Below are positions 26,236-34,154 of a stretch of 64,000 bases of DNA, piece after piece. Origin of the DNA: Brevundimonas sp. (GTDB lineage: Bacteria > Pseudomonadota > Alphaproteobacteria > Caulobacterales > Caulobacteraceae). Where the stretch lies: NCBI RefSeq assembly GCF_027487935.1, contig NZ_JAIYCP010000030.1:41570-105569 (forward strand). Direction: 5' to 3'. How positions within the stretch are numbered: the first letter of the stretch is position 1; each line of letters starts with the position of its first letter. A program made the position numbers and the translations under genes. The notes under the pieces are model-generated. The model searched no databases. It saw nothing but the letters and a program-made list of their open reading frames with translations, and was not told the DNA's origin.

Positions 26236-28265
26236 GCGAAGACCCGCCGGAAAAGCTCGATATACTGGGTCATCAGGTCCAGTTCGACGCCGTCTTCCCA
26301 GTCAGCGTGGCCGGCATCGCGGATCTCGATGTAATCGACGGATTTCCCGGCCCGTTCCAGCGCCTCCTTCATGCGCCGCGACTGGAAGACCGGAACGATG
26401 GGGTCGTCCACGCCGTGCACCAGCATGACCGGGCAGGCGATTTCCGAGGCCCTCCGACGGGGCGAGGCGAGCGCCAGGGCCGCCGCATCTTCCTCGGGGT
26501 CACCGATCCGCGTGGACCAGAATTGATAGGCGACATTCTCCGGCGAGTTGTCGTCCCGCTTCTCATTGGCCAGCAGTTCGGGAAGGTCGCTGTCGCCGCA
26601 GATCGAGATGGCTGCCTTGTACAGGTCCGGCCGCCGCACGGCGCCCATGAGTGCGGCATAGCCGCCGTAGCTGGTGCCCATGATGCCGACCTTGCCAGGG
26701 TCCAGCCCGCGGGTCTTGATCGCATGGTCGACGGCGTCCTCGACGTCTTCCTGCATCCGGTCGCCCCAACGCCCCCAGCCCTCGCTGGCGAAGGCCAGGC
26801 CGTAGCCGCCGGACCCGCGGAAATTGGGCTGCAGCACCCACCAGCCCTCGGTCACCAGGGCCTGGACGGTCCGGTCCCAGTTCATGACGTCGCGAAGCTC
26901 GGGTCCGCCGTGCGGCAGGACGATCAGCGGGCCGGGCGCTCCTCCGGGCGGCGCTGTCAGATAGGCGCGGATGGAGGCACCGTCGCGGGTCGTGACATCC
27001 AGCGCCTCGGTCCGGCCCAGTCGCTCGGTCTGCAAGGCTGTACGGGGCGTCAGGTTGACGAAGCTGCGCGCAGCCCGGTCATACAGATACCAGGCACCGG
27101 GCTCATTGGGTCCGCTGACATAGGACAGGAAGCGGTTGAGGGTCCGGTCGATATCGATCAGACGCACATTGCAGCTATTGTCGAAGAAGCGGTTCATGGC
27201 CCGGTGGTGTGGGGCCAGCGCCGGGACGGCGAAATCATACTCCAGCCGGTCGTTCCAGTAGGCGGCGCCCAGATAGGCACCGCGATCGTCGGTCAGGCCG
27301 CCTGAAACATCGGAACGGGGCCGCGAGGCGATCGGCGCGCCATAGGTGCCGGTCCTCAGGTTGAATTCGCGGATCGACTGAACGTCCTCGCCCTCCTGCC
27401 GGGCGGATACCAGGATCACGTCGCCCTGTTCAGTCGGCGCGACATATTCAAAGTCGAGCACCTCGGCGATCCGCATCCGGCGGACGAAGCGCCACTGACG
27501 CTCACCGGGGGCCCGGGCCATGATCTCGAGGGTATTGCCGGCAGCGTTGATGTCATAGCGCAGCACCGGCACGCCATCGCGGGTCTCCCAGCCGATGGTA
27601 TCGAAATCTCCGCGCTCGAACTCCTCGGCCCGGCCGGTGATGACATTGACCTTGTACAGGGCGTTGATGCGCCGCGCCTGGGTCGGAGCCATCATCAGCA
27701 CATGCTCGGGGTCGTCGTGCAGCAGGTCGACGACGGAGCCGAGGTTGCGCATGGTCCGCATCCGCTGCGGTTCATTGTCGAACAGGACCACGCCGCCGCC
27801 GGTGTCGGGATCGATCGACACCATCCGCCGGGAAATGACGGCCGCGGCGGTGCTCGACCCCAGCGACCGGGCCGAGGTCCGCTCCGTGATGGTCCGCCCG
27901 CCGAGGGCGATGCGAACCAGCAGACGTTCGTCGCTGGCCCATACCATCGACTCGCAGTCGACATCCCCCAGCGGCGCGCGCTTGGGCGGTGCGGACGGAT
28001 TGGCGGCGTCCAGCACGTCGAGAACCGAGCGCCTGGCCCCGCCTTGATGGATCTCGCGGATGATGCCGATCCGCTCGCCCGACGGCGACAGGGCCACACC
28101 CTTGACCCCATCCTTGGCGTAAAGGTCCTCCAGGGTGTGTGGCGTGATCTGATACGCCGCCACGGGTCCCGCCGCCGCCGCAATCCCGAGACCGCCGGCG
28201 CTCGCCAGCAGACCCCGGCGCGACAACGTCCCCCGCCCTGCCGCAAAACTCCTGATAGCCATCAT
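26232..28265 (-). CDS. S9 family prolyl-oligopeptidase-like peptidase, exported
   Basis: A 677-residue alpha/beta hydrolase with an N-terminal beta-propeller-like region. The N-terminus has LSRRGLLASAGGLGIAAAAG, a probable Tat signal. The catalytic Ser is in MGTSYGGYAALMG, Asp in HGVDDPIVP and His in DAGHADWEDG, all in the last 250 residues. LIVLPHGGPELRD forms the oxyanion region. The family trims short peptides in the periplasm. The start at 28265 is the first of two adjacent ATG codons; a longer frame starts with TTG at 28322. Its stop overlaps the 3' end of the E1-like gene (convergent). Confidence 0.9.
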   Translation of the reverse strand: MMAIRSFAAGRGTLSRRGLLASAGGLGIAAAAGPVAAYQITPHTLEDLYAKDGVKGVALSPSGERIGIIREIHQGGARRSVLDVLDAANPSAPPKRAPLGDVDCESMVWASDERLLVRIALGGRTITERTSARSLGSSTAAAVISRRMVSIDPDTGGGVVLFDNEPQRMRTMRNLGSVVDLLHDDPEHVLMMAPTQARRINALYKVNVITGRAEEFERGDFDTIGWETRDGVPVLRYDINAAGNTLEIMARAPGERQWRFVRRMRIAEVLDFEYVAPTEQGDVILVSARQEGEDVQSIREFNLRTGTYGAPIASRPRSDVSGGLTDDRGAYLGAAYWNDRLEYDFAVPALAPHHRAMNRFFDNSCNVRLIDIDRTLNRFLSYVSGPNEPGAWYLYDRAARSFVNLTPRTALQTERLGRTEALDVTTRDGASIRAYLTAPPGGAPGPLIVLPHGGPELRDVMNWDRTVQALVTEGWWVLQPNFRGSGGYGLAFASEGWGRWGDRMQEDVEDAVDHAIKTRGLDPGKVGIMGTSYGGYAALMGAVRRPDLYKAAISICGDSDLPELLANEKRDDNSPENVAYQFWSTRIGDPEEDAAALALASPRRRASEIACPVMLVHGVDDPIVPVFQSRRMKEALERAGKSVDYIEIRDAGHADWEDGVELDLMTQYIELFRRVFA

Positions 28266-28328
28266 GCCCTCCCGACGCTGCCAGCCGCCTACCAACCCAA
28301 GGTTCCGTCGAGCGTCAAGCACAGGGAC

Positions 28329-29315
28329 TCAGAGCATGGCCGGTATCACCCGGTCGGGCGGGCGGTGTCCGTTCCGGAAGGTCTGGATATTGGTGATGAC
28401 CCGGTCGCCCATATCCTGCCGCGCCTCCAGCGTGGCCGACCCCAGATGCGGCAGCAGGACCACATTGGCGTGGCCCAGCAGGCCCGGGTGGATGACCGGC
28501 TCATGCTCATAGACGTCCAGTCCGACCCCGGCGATCGCCCGGCGTGCCACGGCGTCTGACAGGGCCGCCTCGTCGATCAGTTCGCCGCGGGCGGTGTTGA
28601 TCAGGATGGCGTGCGGCTGCAACCGCGCCAGCCGTTCGGCCGACAGCAGGTGGTGGGTCTCCCTGGTCGCCGGACAGTTCAGGGAAATCAGGTCCATCCG
28701 CGCCAGCATCTGGTCCAGATCGTCCCACCAGGTCGCGCCCAGCTCCTCGGCGATCAGGGCGGGGACGGGTTTGCGGTTGTGATAGTGGACCTGCATCCCG
28801 AAGGCTTTCGCGCGCCGGGCCAGGGCCTGGCCGATCCGGCCCATGCCGACGATGCCGAGCCGCTTGCCCCACAGTTTCCGGCCGGTCATCCAGGTCGGGG
28901 ACCAGCCTGCGAACCGCCCCTCGGCCACGACCTGGGCTCCCTCGACGATGCGGCGGCTGACCGCGAGGATCAGGGCCATGGCCAGATCCGCCGTGTCCTC
29001 GGTCAGGACGCCCGGCGTATTGGTCACGATCAGGCCGCGGCCCACAGCCGCGTCGATATCAATGTGATCCACACCCGCGCCGAAATTGGCGATCATCTTC
29101 AGCTGGTCGCCGGCCGCTGCGATCAGGGCGGCGTCGATGGTGTCGGTGATGGTCGGAACCAGCACATCGGCCCGCTGCACCGCCGCCTCCAGCGCCGCGC
29201 GGTCCATGGGTCTGTCGGTCAGATTCAGTTCGGTGTCGAACAGTTCGCGCATGCGTGTTTCGACGGCGTCAGGCAGCCGTCTGGTTAACACGACCTTAAG
29301 TCTGGGCGCGGACAT
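28329..29315 (-). CDS. D-isomer-specific 2-hydroxyacid dehydrogenase
   Basis: A 328-residue NAD(P)H-dependent oxidoreductase, probably a glyoxylate/hydroxypyruvate reductase. The nucleotide-binding motif is GKRLGIVGMGRIGQALARRA at about residue 150. The catalytic residues are seen as Arg in NTARGELIDE, Glu in DVYEHEPVIHP and His in LLPHLGSAT. The N-terminal domain has NFGAGVDHIDIDAA and VTNTPGVLTEDTADLAMALI, typical of the family. The exact substrate cannot be fixed from sequence. The first codons contain a CtrA-type motif. Confidence 0.92.
   Translation of the reverse strand: MSAPRLKVVLTRRLPDAVETRMRELFDTELNLTDRPMDRAALEAAVQRADVLVPTITDTIDAALIAAAGDQLKMIANFGAGVDHIDIDAAVGRGLIVTNTPGVLTEDTADLAMALILAVSRRIVEGAQVVAEGRFAGWSPTWMTGRKLWGKRLGIVGMGRIGQALARRAKAFGMQVHYHNRKPVPALIAEELGATWWDDLDQMLARMDLISLNCPATRETHHLLSAERLARLQPHAILINTARGELIDEAALSDAVARRAIAGVGLDVYEHEPVIHPGLLGHANVVLLPHLGSATLEARQDMGDRVITNIQTFRNGHRPPDRVIPAML
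29285..29299. promoter_or_regulatory. CtrA-type binding motif TTAA-N7-TTAA
   Basis: TTAA (29285-29288), seven bases CACGACC, then TTAA (29296-29299) match the CtrA box of Caulobacterales. TTAA is rare in this GC-rich DNA. It lies inside the 5' end of the dehydrogenase gene and about 61 bp upstream of the probable start of the SH3 gene on the plus strand, which is the more natural target. Confidence 0.45.
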
Positions 29316-29359
29316 TGGCGGCCTTCGGTTTCAATCGTTTCGGCATATTGGCGCATCCG

Positions 29360-29917
29360 GTGTCTGGCAAGGCTCGCTCCCGCATCCATAGGCTCGCCGT
29401 TCTCGGCACCGTCCTGGCCGCCGCCGCCCTGGCCGGGGCCGGCCAGACCATGCCGGACGGTCGGCCCACCCCCAGCGGCCAGCCGGTCCCGCGCTGGCTG
29501 TCGCTGAAATCGGATGAGGTCCGGGCCCGCTTCGGCCCCGGCCTCGATTACCGGATCCTGTGGGAATACCAGGTCTCCGGCCTGCCCGTGCAGGTGATTG
29601 CCGAGACCGAGGAATGGCGAAAGATCTGCGACCCCGAGGGCGGCGTCGCCTGGGTCCATCGCAGCGTGGTGTCCAGTCGCCGCAGCGCCCTGAACACCTC
29701 GGGCGCCGAGATTCCGATCCGCTCCGGCCCTTCCGCGACGGCGGGCGTGCGGGCCCGGCTGGCTCCCCATGCGCTCGTGGCGATGGAGGACTGCGAGGAC
29801 GGCTGGTGTGAGGTGCGGGTGCGCCGGATGCGCGGTTTCGTGCGCCAGAGCGATGTCTTCGGCACCCAGTCGCGCGCCCTGTGCAACGCCGCCCGCCCGG
29901 CGGGGCGCGGTCGTTAG
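29360..29917 (+). CDS. Exported SH3-like domain protein
   Basis: A protein of about 185 residues with a hydrophobic N-terminal signal (VLGTVLAAAALAGAG). It resembles the COG3807 group of bacterial SH3 proteins: PRWLSLKSDEVRARFGPGLD, YRILWEYQVSGLPVQV, EEWRKICDPEGGVAWVHRSV and the second repeat PIRSGPSATAGVRARLAPHA. Two SH3-like units are therefore present. Four Cys are visible (KICD, EDCEDGWCEV, LCNA). Such proteins are thought to bind peptidoglycan; this one has no enzyme domain. The start is uncertain; GTG at 29360 is preferred over TTG at 29315. It may be CtrA-controlled. Confidence 0.8.
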   Translation: MSGKARSRIHRLAVLGTVLAAAALAGAGQTMPDGRPTPSGQPVPRWLSLKSDEVRARFGPGLDYRILWEYQVSGLPVQVIAETEEWRKICDPEGGVAWVHRSVVSSRRSALNTSGAEIPIRSGPSATAGVRARLAPHALVAMEDCEDGWCEVRVRRMRGFVRQSDVFGTQSRALCNAARPAGRGR

Positions 29918-30003
29918 CCGGGGCTGCCGGTTCGGCCCGCTAAAAAGTTGAGCCGCCGGTTCCGGTCGTGTAACCCGGCGGCAACACCCGCTGGAGAGCG
30001 CCC

Positions 30004-30534
30004 TTGAGCCAGTCGCAATATCCGTCGTCCTTCGACTATGAGGCCCTGCTGGCCTCGGGCCGGGGCGAGCTGTTCGGCGATGGCAACGCCCGCCTGCCGG
30101 CTCCGCCCATGCTGATGCTGGACCGGATCGTCTCCATCAATGCGGACGGCGGGGCCCACGGCAAGGGCTATATCGAGGCCGAGCTGGATATCCATCCGGA
30201 CCTCTGGTTCTTCCAGTGCCATTTCATCGGCGATCCGGTCATGCCCGGCTGCCTCGGCCTCGACGCCATGTGGCAGCTGGTCGGCTTCTACCTCGGCTGG
30301 ATCGGCGGCCCCGGCAAGGGCCGTGCCCTGGGCGTCGGCGAGGTCAAATTCACCGGCCAGGTCACGCCGGACATCAGGAAGGTCGTCTACAAGATCGACC
30401 TCAAGCGGGTCATCAACCGGCGACTGGTCATGGGGATCGCCGACGGGGTTCTCGAAGCCGACGGCGTCCCCATCTATACGGCAACCGACATGCGGGTCGG
30501 CCTGTTCGGCGCGACAACGCCGGTCGACGCCTGA
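30004..30534 (+). CDS. fabA: 3-hydroxydecanoyl-ACP dehydratase/isomerase
   Basis: FabA introduces the double bond for unsaturated fatty acids by dehydrating 3-hydroxydecanoyl-ACP and isomerising the product. The protein has 176 residues. The active-site His is in [20 protein letters not shown] and the catalytic Asp in [25 protein letters not shown] near residue 35 is conserved. The start is a TTG (TTGAGCCAG) with GGAG seven bases upstream. fabB follows 62 bp later, so the pair probably forms an operon with fabI. Confidence 0.96.
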   Translation: MSQSQYPSSFDYEALLASGRGELFGDGNARLPAPPMLMLDRIVSINADGGAHGKGYIEAELDIHPDLWFFQCHFIGDPVMPGCLGLDAMWQLVGFYLGWIGGPGKGRALGVGEVKFTGQVTPDIRKVVYKIDLKRVINRRLVMGIADGVLEADGVPIYTATDMRVGLFGATTPVDA

Positions 30535-30596
30535 TCCCATCGTCAGCTTCAGACCGCGGCCAACGCGGCGAATTCGGAACCTGGAAGGAAACTCTC

Positions 30597-31826
30597 ATGC
30601 GGCGTGTCGTCGTCACCGGTCTGGGCATCGTCTCCTCCATCGGCACCGGCCAGGATGAGGTCTCCGCCTCCCTGCGCGAGGCCCGCTCCGGCGTCGTCGC
30701 CGCGCCGGACCATATCCAGTACGGCTTCCGCTCCCAGGTCTGGGCCCCGCCGGCGTTGGGCGTTACGGCGGAGGACTGGGCGCCGCATGTCGACCGCCGC
30801 GCCGCCCGCTTCCTCGCCAACGGCACCGCCTGGGGCCATATCGCCTTCGAGGAGGCGCTGAAGGACTCCGGCCTGACCGCCGAGGAGATCCAGTCCGAGC
30901 GCATCGGCCTGATCGTCGGCGAGGGCGGCCCCTCGACCCAGGTCATCCTCCAGGCCGCCGCCACCACGGTCGAGAAAAACTCGCCCAAGCGGATCGGGCC
31001 GTTCGCCGTGCCCAAGGCAATGGCCTCGGGCCCCTCGGCCGTGCTGGCGACCTGGTTCCAGCTCAAGGGGATCAACTATTCGATCTCCTCGGCCTGCGCG
31101 ACCAGCGCCCACTGCATCGGTGCGGCCGCCGAACAGATCGCCTGGGGCAAGCAGGATGTGGTCTTCGCCGGCGGCTGCGAGGACATCGACTGGTCCATGT
31201 CCAACATGTTCGACGCCATGGGCGCCATGTCCTCGAACTTCAACGAGACGCCGGGCCGCGCCAGCCGGGCCTATGACAAGGACCGCGACGGCTTCGTCAT
31301 CGCCGGCGGGGCCGGCATCGTGGTGCTGGAAGAGTATGAGCGGGCCGTGGCGCGCGGCGCGACCATCTATGCCGAGGTCACCGGCTACGGGGCCAATTCC
31401 GACGGCTATGACATGGTCGCCCCCTCGGGGGAGGGCGCCGAGCGCTGCATGAAGATCGCGCTGGAAATGGCCGGCAATCCCCGGATCGACTACCTCAATC
31501 CGCACGGCACCTCGACGCCGGTCGGTGACTCCAAGGAGATGGGGGCGGTCCGCAATGTCTTCGGCGACCAGATGCCGATGATCTCCTCGACCAAGTCGCT
31601 GACGGGCCACTCCCTCGGGGCGGCCGGCGCCCAGGAAGCCATCTACTGCCTGCTGATGATGAAGCACGGCTTCGCCGCCGAGAGCGCCCACATCGAAACC
31701 CTCGACCCGGAGTTCGAGGGCATGCCGATCCTGCGCAAACGCCACGACGGCGAGCTGAAGCACGTCATGTCCAACTCGTTCGGGTTCGGCGGGACGAACG
31801 GGACGCTGATCCTTTCGAAGGTCTGA
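30597..31826 (+). CDS. fabB: Beta-ketoacyl-ACP synthase I
   Basis: FabB elongates the cis-3-decenoyl-ACP made by FabA. From the ATG at 30597 ([16 protein letters not shown]), with AAGGAA upstream, the product is 409 residues. The catalytic Cys is in [12 protein letters not shown], and the two His are in [14 protein letters not shown] and [16 protein letters not shown]. The C-terminal [14 protein letters not shown] is conserved. Pairing with fabA supports FabB rather than FabF. A longer frame back to 30216 overlaps fabA and is rejected. Confidence 0.96.
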   Translation: MRRVVVTGLGIVSSIGTGQDEVSASLREARSGVVAAPDHIQYGFRSQVWAPPALGVTAEDWAPHVDRRAARFLANGTAWGHIAFEEALKDSGLTAEEIQSERIGLIVGEGGPSTQVILQAAATTVEKNSPKRIGPFAVPKAMASGPSAVLATWFQLKGINYSISSACATSAHCIGAAAEQIAWGKQDVVFAGGCEDIDWSMSNMFDAMGAMSSNFNETPGRASRAYDKDRDGFVIAGGAGIVVLEEYERAVARGATIYAEVTGYGANSDGYDMVAPSGEGAERCMKIALEMAGNPRIDYLNPHGTSTPVGDSKEMGAVRNVFGDQMPMISSTKSLTGHSLGAAGAQEAIYCLLMMKHGFAAESAHIETLDPEFEGMPILRKRHDGELKHVMSNSFGFGGTNGTLILSKV

Positions 31827-31827
31827 G

Positions 31828-31974
31828 ATGCGTTATCTTGATCGAGTGCTAAACGCGGCTGGCCTCGTTCTGGCGGGTCTGGCAGTCTTTCTGAACTTTC
31901 CGACCTGGGTCGGCGTGGTTGGTTTCTCGCTGATCGCCTTCACCCTGTTTTTGCCCGACCGATTTCGGCGCTAG
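31828..31974 (+). CDS. Small membrane protein between fabB and fabI
   Basis: A 48-residue frame starts at an ATG 1 bp after the fabB stop and ends with TAG at 31972-31974. It has GAAGG about seven bases before the start. The sequence begins MRYLDRVLNAAGLVLAGLAV and continues FLNFPTWVGVVGFSLIAF, ending in the positively charged PDRFRR. Two hydrophobic stretches (about residues 9-24 and 27-42) fit a helical hairpin in the inner membrane. I do not recognise it. Tight spacing suggests translation coupled to fabB. Codon use looks like its neighbours. Confidence 0.6.
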   Translation: MRYLDRVLNAAGLVLAGLAVFLNFPTWVGVVGFSLIAFTLFLPDRFRR

Positions 31975-32019
31975 CGCGCCGCGGCGCACCAGCGCCGGAA
32001 CCACACGGAGATTCCAGTT

Positions 32020-32841
32020 ATGGCCGCCGAATCCGCTTGGAACATGCCCACCGGCGACCTCATGAAGGGCAAGAAGGGCCTGATAATGGGGGTCGCCAAT
32101 TCGAACTCCATCGCCTGGGGCATCGCCTCCCAGCTGGCGGCCCAGGGCGCCGAACTGGCCTTCACCTATATGGGCGAGGGGCTGGAGCGCCGCGTGCGGC
32201 CGCTGGCCGAGAGCGTCGGCGCCAAGCTGCTGATCCAGGCCGACGTCACCGACGACGCTTCCATGGACCGGGCCTTCGCAGAGCTGGAAAAGGCCTTTGG
32301 CACGATCGATTTCGTCGTCCATTCGGTGGCCTTCGCCAACAAGAATGAGCTGCAGGGCTCCTTCGTCGACAACACCACCCGCGACAGCTTCCTGCTGGCC
32401 ATGAACATCTCGGTGTTCAGCTTCGTCGACGTGGCCAAACGGGCCTCGAAACTGATGCCCAACGGCGGCTCGATGGTGACCATGACCTTCCTCGGCTCCG
32501 AGCGGGCCGTGCCCAACTACAACACCATGGGCGTGGCCAAGGCCGGTCTGGAAGCCGCGACCCGCTACATCGCCCGCGACCTCGGGCCCCGCGGCATCCG
32601 CGTCAACGCCATCTCGGCGGGGGCCATGCGCACCCTGTCGCTGGCCGGCATCTCGGGTGGTCGCGGCATGATCGCCCAGGGCCGCGCCATGTCGGCGATG
32701 AAGGAGGACACCTCGATGGAGGGCGTCGCCGGTGCCGCCCTGTGGCTGTGCTCCGACCTCGGCCTCTCGACCACGGGTGAGGTCATCCACGTCGACGCCG
32801 GCTTCCACATGATGGGCATGGCGGCGGACGAGGAGGCCTAG
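32020..32841 (+). CDS. fabI: Enoyl-ACP reductase (NADH)
   Basis: FabI carries out the last step of each fatty-acid elongation round and is the triclosan target. The 273-residue short-chain dehydrogenase begins with KGKKGLIMGVANSNSIAWGI, the FabI-type nucleotide-binding motif. The active site is visible as Tyr and Lys in NYNTMGVAKAGLEAATRYIA. SVAFANKNELQG and RVNAISAGAMRTLSLAGI are family-specific. It completes fabA-fabB-fabI. The C-terminus overlaps the convergent rimM gene by 4 bp. Confidence 0.96.
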   Translation: MAAESAWNMPTGDLMKGKKGLIMGVANSNSIAWGIASQLAAQGAELAFTYMGEGLERRVRPLAESVGAKLLIQADVTDDASMDRAFAELEKAFGTIDFVVHSVAFANKNELQGSFVDNTTRDSFLLAMNISVFSFVDVAKRASKLMPNGGSMVTMTFLGSERAVPNYNTMGVAKAGLEAATRYIARDLGPRGIRVNAISAGAMRTLSLAGISGGRGMIAQGRAMSAMKEDTSMEGVAGAALWLCSDLGLSTTGEVIHVDAGFHMMGMAADEEA

Positions 32842-33365
32842 TCCGGCTCGCGCTCGCCGATCTCGTTCGGCTTCACCGCCAGCAGCCAGCCGTCGGCGAT
32901 GTGCAGCTCGGGCACAGCGTCTTTCGTGAACGGTAGGTACCAGGTGGGGCCGCCGGTCGCGGGGGCGATCTCCAGCATGTCGTCGGCACCGAAATTCTGC
33001 ACCGACTTCACGGTCCCGAGGACCAGGCCCTCGGGATCGCGCGCCTCAAGGCCCACGAGGTCGGTCAGGTAGAATTCGTCCTCATCCGGCTCGGGCAGCC
33101 TGTCGCGCGGGATGTACAGCTTGAGCCCGCGCAGGGCGTCGGCCTCCTCCTTGGTGGCGATCTCCTTCGCCCGGCCGACGACGGCGGACTTTTCCGCCCG
33201 CCCTCCGGTCAGGGTCAGGCCGGTCGAACCGTCGGCGCGCAACAGGACGCCGAAGGACAGCAGGGTCTTCGGCTCGGCGGTATAGGCCGTGACCCGCACC
33301 TCGCCCTTGACCCCGAACCCGCCGGCAACCTGGCCGACGAGGATGAGTTTGCTGTCGGTCGTCAT
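32838..33365 (-). CDS. rimM: Ribosome maturation factor RimM
   Basis: RimM assists late assembly of the 30S subunit head and binds S19. The 175-residue protein begins LILVGQVAGGFGVKGEVRVT, the RimM N-terminal domain signature. The PRC-barrel half contains DEFYLTDLVGLEARDPEG, GTVKSVQNFGADDMLEIA and the LPFTKDAVPELHI segment. It belongs with rpsP upstream on the same strand, separated by a 151-bp repeat element. trmD, its usual neighbour, is not next to it; fabI is. Confidence 0.95.
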   Translation of the reverse strand: MTTDSKLILVGQVAGGFGVKGEVRVTAYTAEPKTLLSFGVLLRADGSTGLTLTGGRAEKSAVVGRAKEIATKEEADALRGLKLYIPRDRLPEPDEDEFYLTDLVGLEARDPEGLVLGTVKSVQNFGADDMLEIAPATGGPTWYLPFTKDAVPELHIADGWLLAVKPNEIGEREPD

Positions 33366-33380
33366 CGCGCACCTCAGTGT

Positions 33381-33531
33381 TCCTTCTCCCGCCGGGAGAA
33401 GGTGGCCCGAAGGGCCGGATGAGGGTCGGCTGGATCCCGAAGGCCAGCCGACCGTCCCTCACCCTTTCGCGCAAGGACGACGCCCTTGCGGGCGCCGTGC
33501 GCTCAAGCCCTCTCCCATCGGGAGAGGGAGG
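33381..33531. repeat. 150-bp hairpin-ended repeat, copy 1
   Basis: The element runs from CCTTCTCCCGCCGGGAGAAGG to CCCTCTCCCATCGGGAGAGGG, so each end is itself a hairpin. The interior carries GTCGGCTGG...CCAGCCGAC and CCTCACCCTTTCGCGCAAGG. The same element, inverted, is at 51411-51563. It lies between rpsP and rimM on a shared transcript. Confidence 0.8.
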
Positions 33532-33535
33532 CCGA

Positions 33536-34129
33536 TCAGGCCTCGGTCTTTTCTTCTTCGGTCGCTTCGGCAGCCGGGGCTTCCTCGGCGGCGGCTTCGG
33601 CCGGGGCCTCTTCCGTCACGGCTTCCGCTTCAGCGGCCGGGGCTTCCTCGGCAACAGCTTCGGGCTCCGGAGCCGGCGGCGCGTTCTTCGCGGCTTCGGC
33701 GGCAGCGGCCGCTTCTTCCTTGGCGCGGACGGCGGCTTCAGCGGCCTCGATCTTGGCAGCGGCTTCGGCCTCGGCGCGGTCGGCTTCGCGCTGGGCGCGC
33801 TCGGCGGCGCGTTCCTGGGCCTTCTTGCCCGGCTCGGCCTTCTTCGGGTTGTTGCCCTGGGTCCACTTGACCTTGCCGGCGAGGGCTTCGTCCTGGCTCA
33901 GGAAGCGGGCGACGCGGTCGGTGGGCTGGGCGCCCTTGCCGAGCCATTCGGCGATCCGGTCGGTCTTCAGATTGACGCGCTTCTGCTCGCCGTCGCGCGG
34001 CAGCATCGGGTTGTAGGTGCCGACGCGCTCGATGAATTTGCCGTCGCGCGGTGCATGGCTGTCAGCAACGACGATGTAATAGTAGGGGCGCTTCTTGGCA
34101 CCACCGCGGGCCAGACGAATCTTCAGCAT
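33536..34129 (-). CDS. rpsP: 30S ribosomal protein S16 with long acidic tail
   Basis: The first 80 or so residues are a normal S16 ([53 protein letters not shown]). S16 is usually 80-100 residues long; here the product has 197. From about residue 95 the chain is a charged Ala/Glu/Lys stretch ([20 protein letters not shown]) followed by repeats of EEAPAAEA up to TEEEKTEA. C-terminal extensions of S16 occur in Alphaproteobacteria but this one is long. It follows ffh (25-bp gap) and precedes rimM. Confidence 0.96.
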   Translation of the reverse strand: MLKIRLARGGAKKRPYYYIVVADSHAPRDGKFIERVGTYNPMLPRDGEQKRVNLKTDRIAEWLGKGAQPTDRVARFLSQDEALAGKVKWTQGNNPKKAEPGKKAQERAAERAQREADRAEAEAAAKIEAAEAAVRAKEEAAAAAEAAKNAPPAPEPEAVAEEAPAAEAEAVTEEAPAEAAAEEAPAAEATEEEKTEA

Positions 34130-34154
34130 TTTCAGTCTCTTTCGTTAGGTCGGA

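Noticed and set aside
31844..31852. GAGTGCTAA, a half of the CIRCE element recognised by HrcA
   Set aside because: The other half TTAGCACTC is not found at the required 9-bp distance, and the sequence lies inside the small membrane protein gene.
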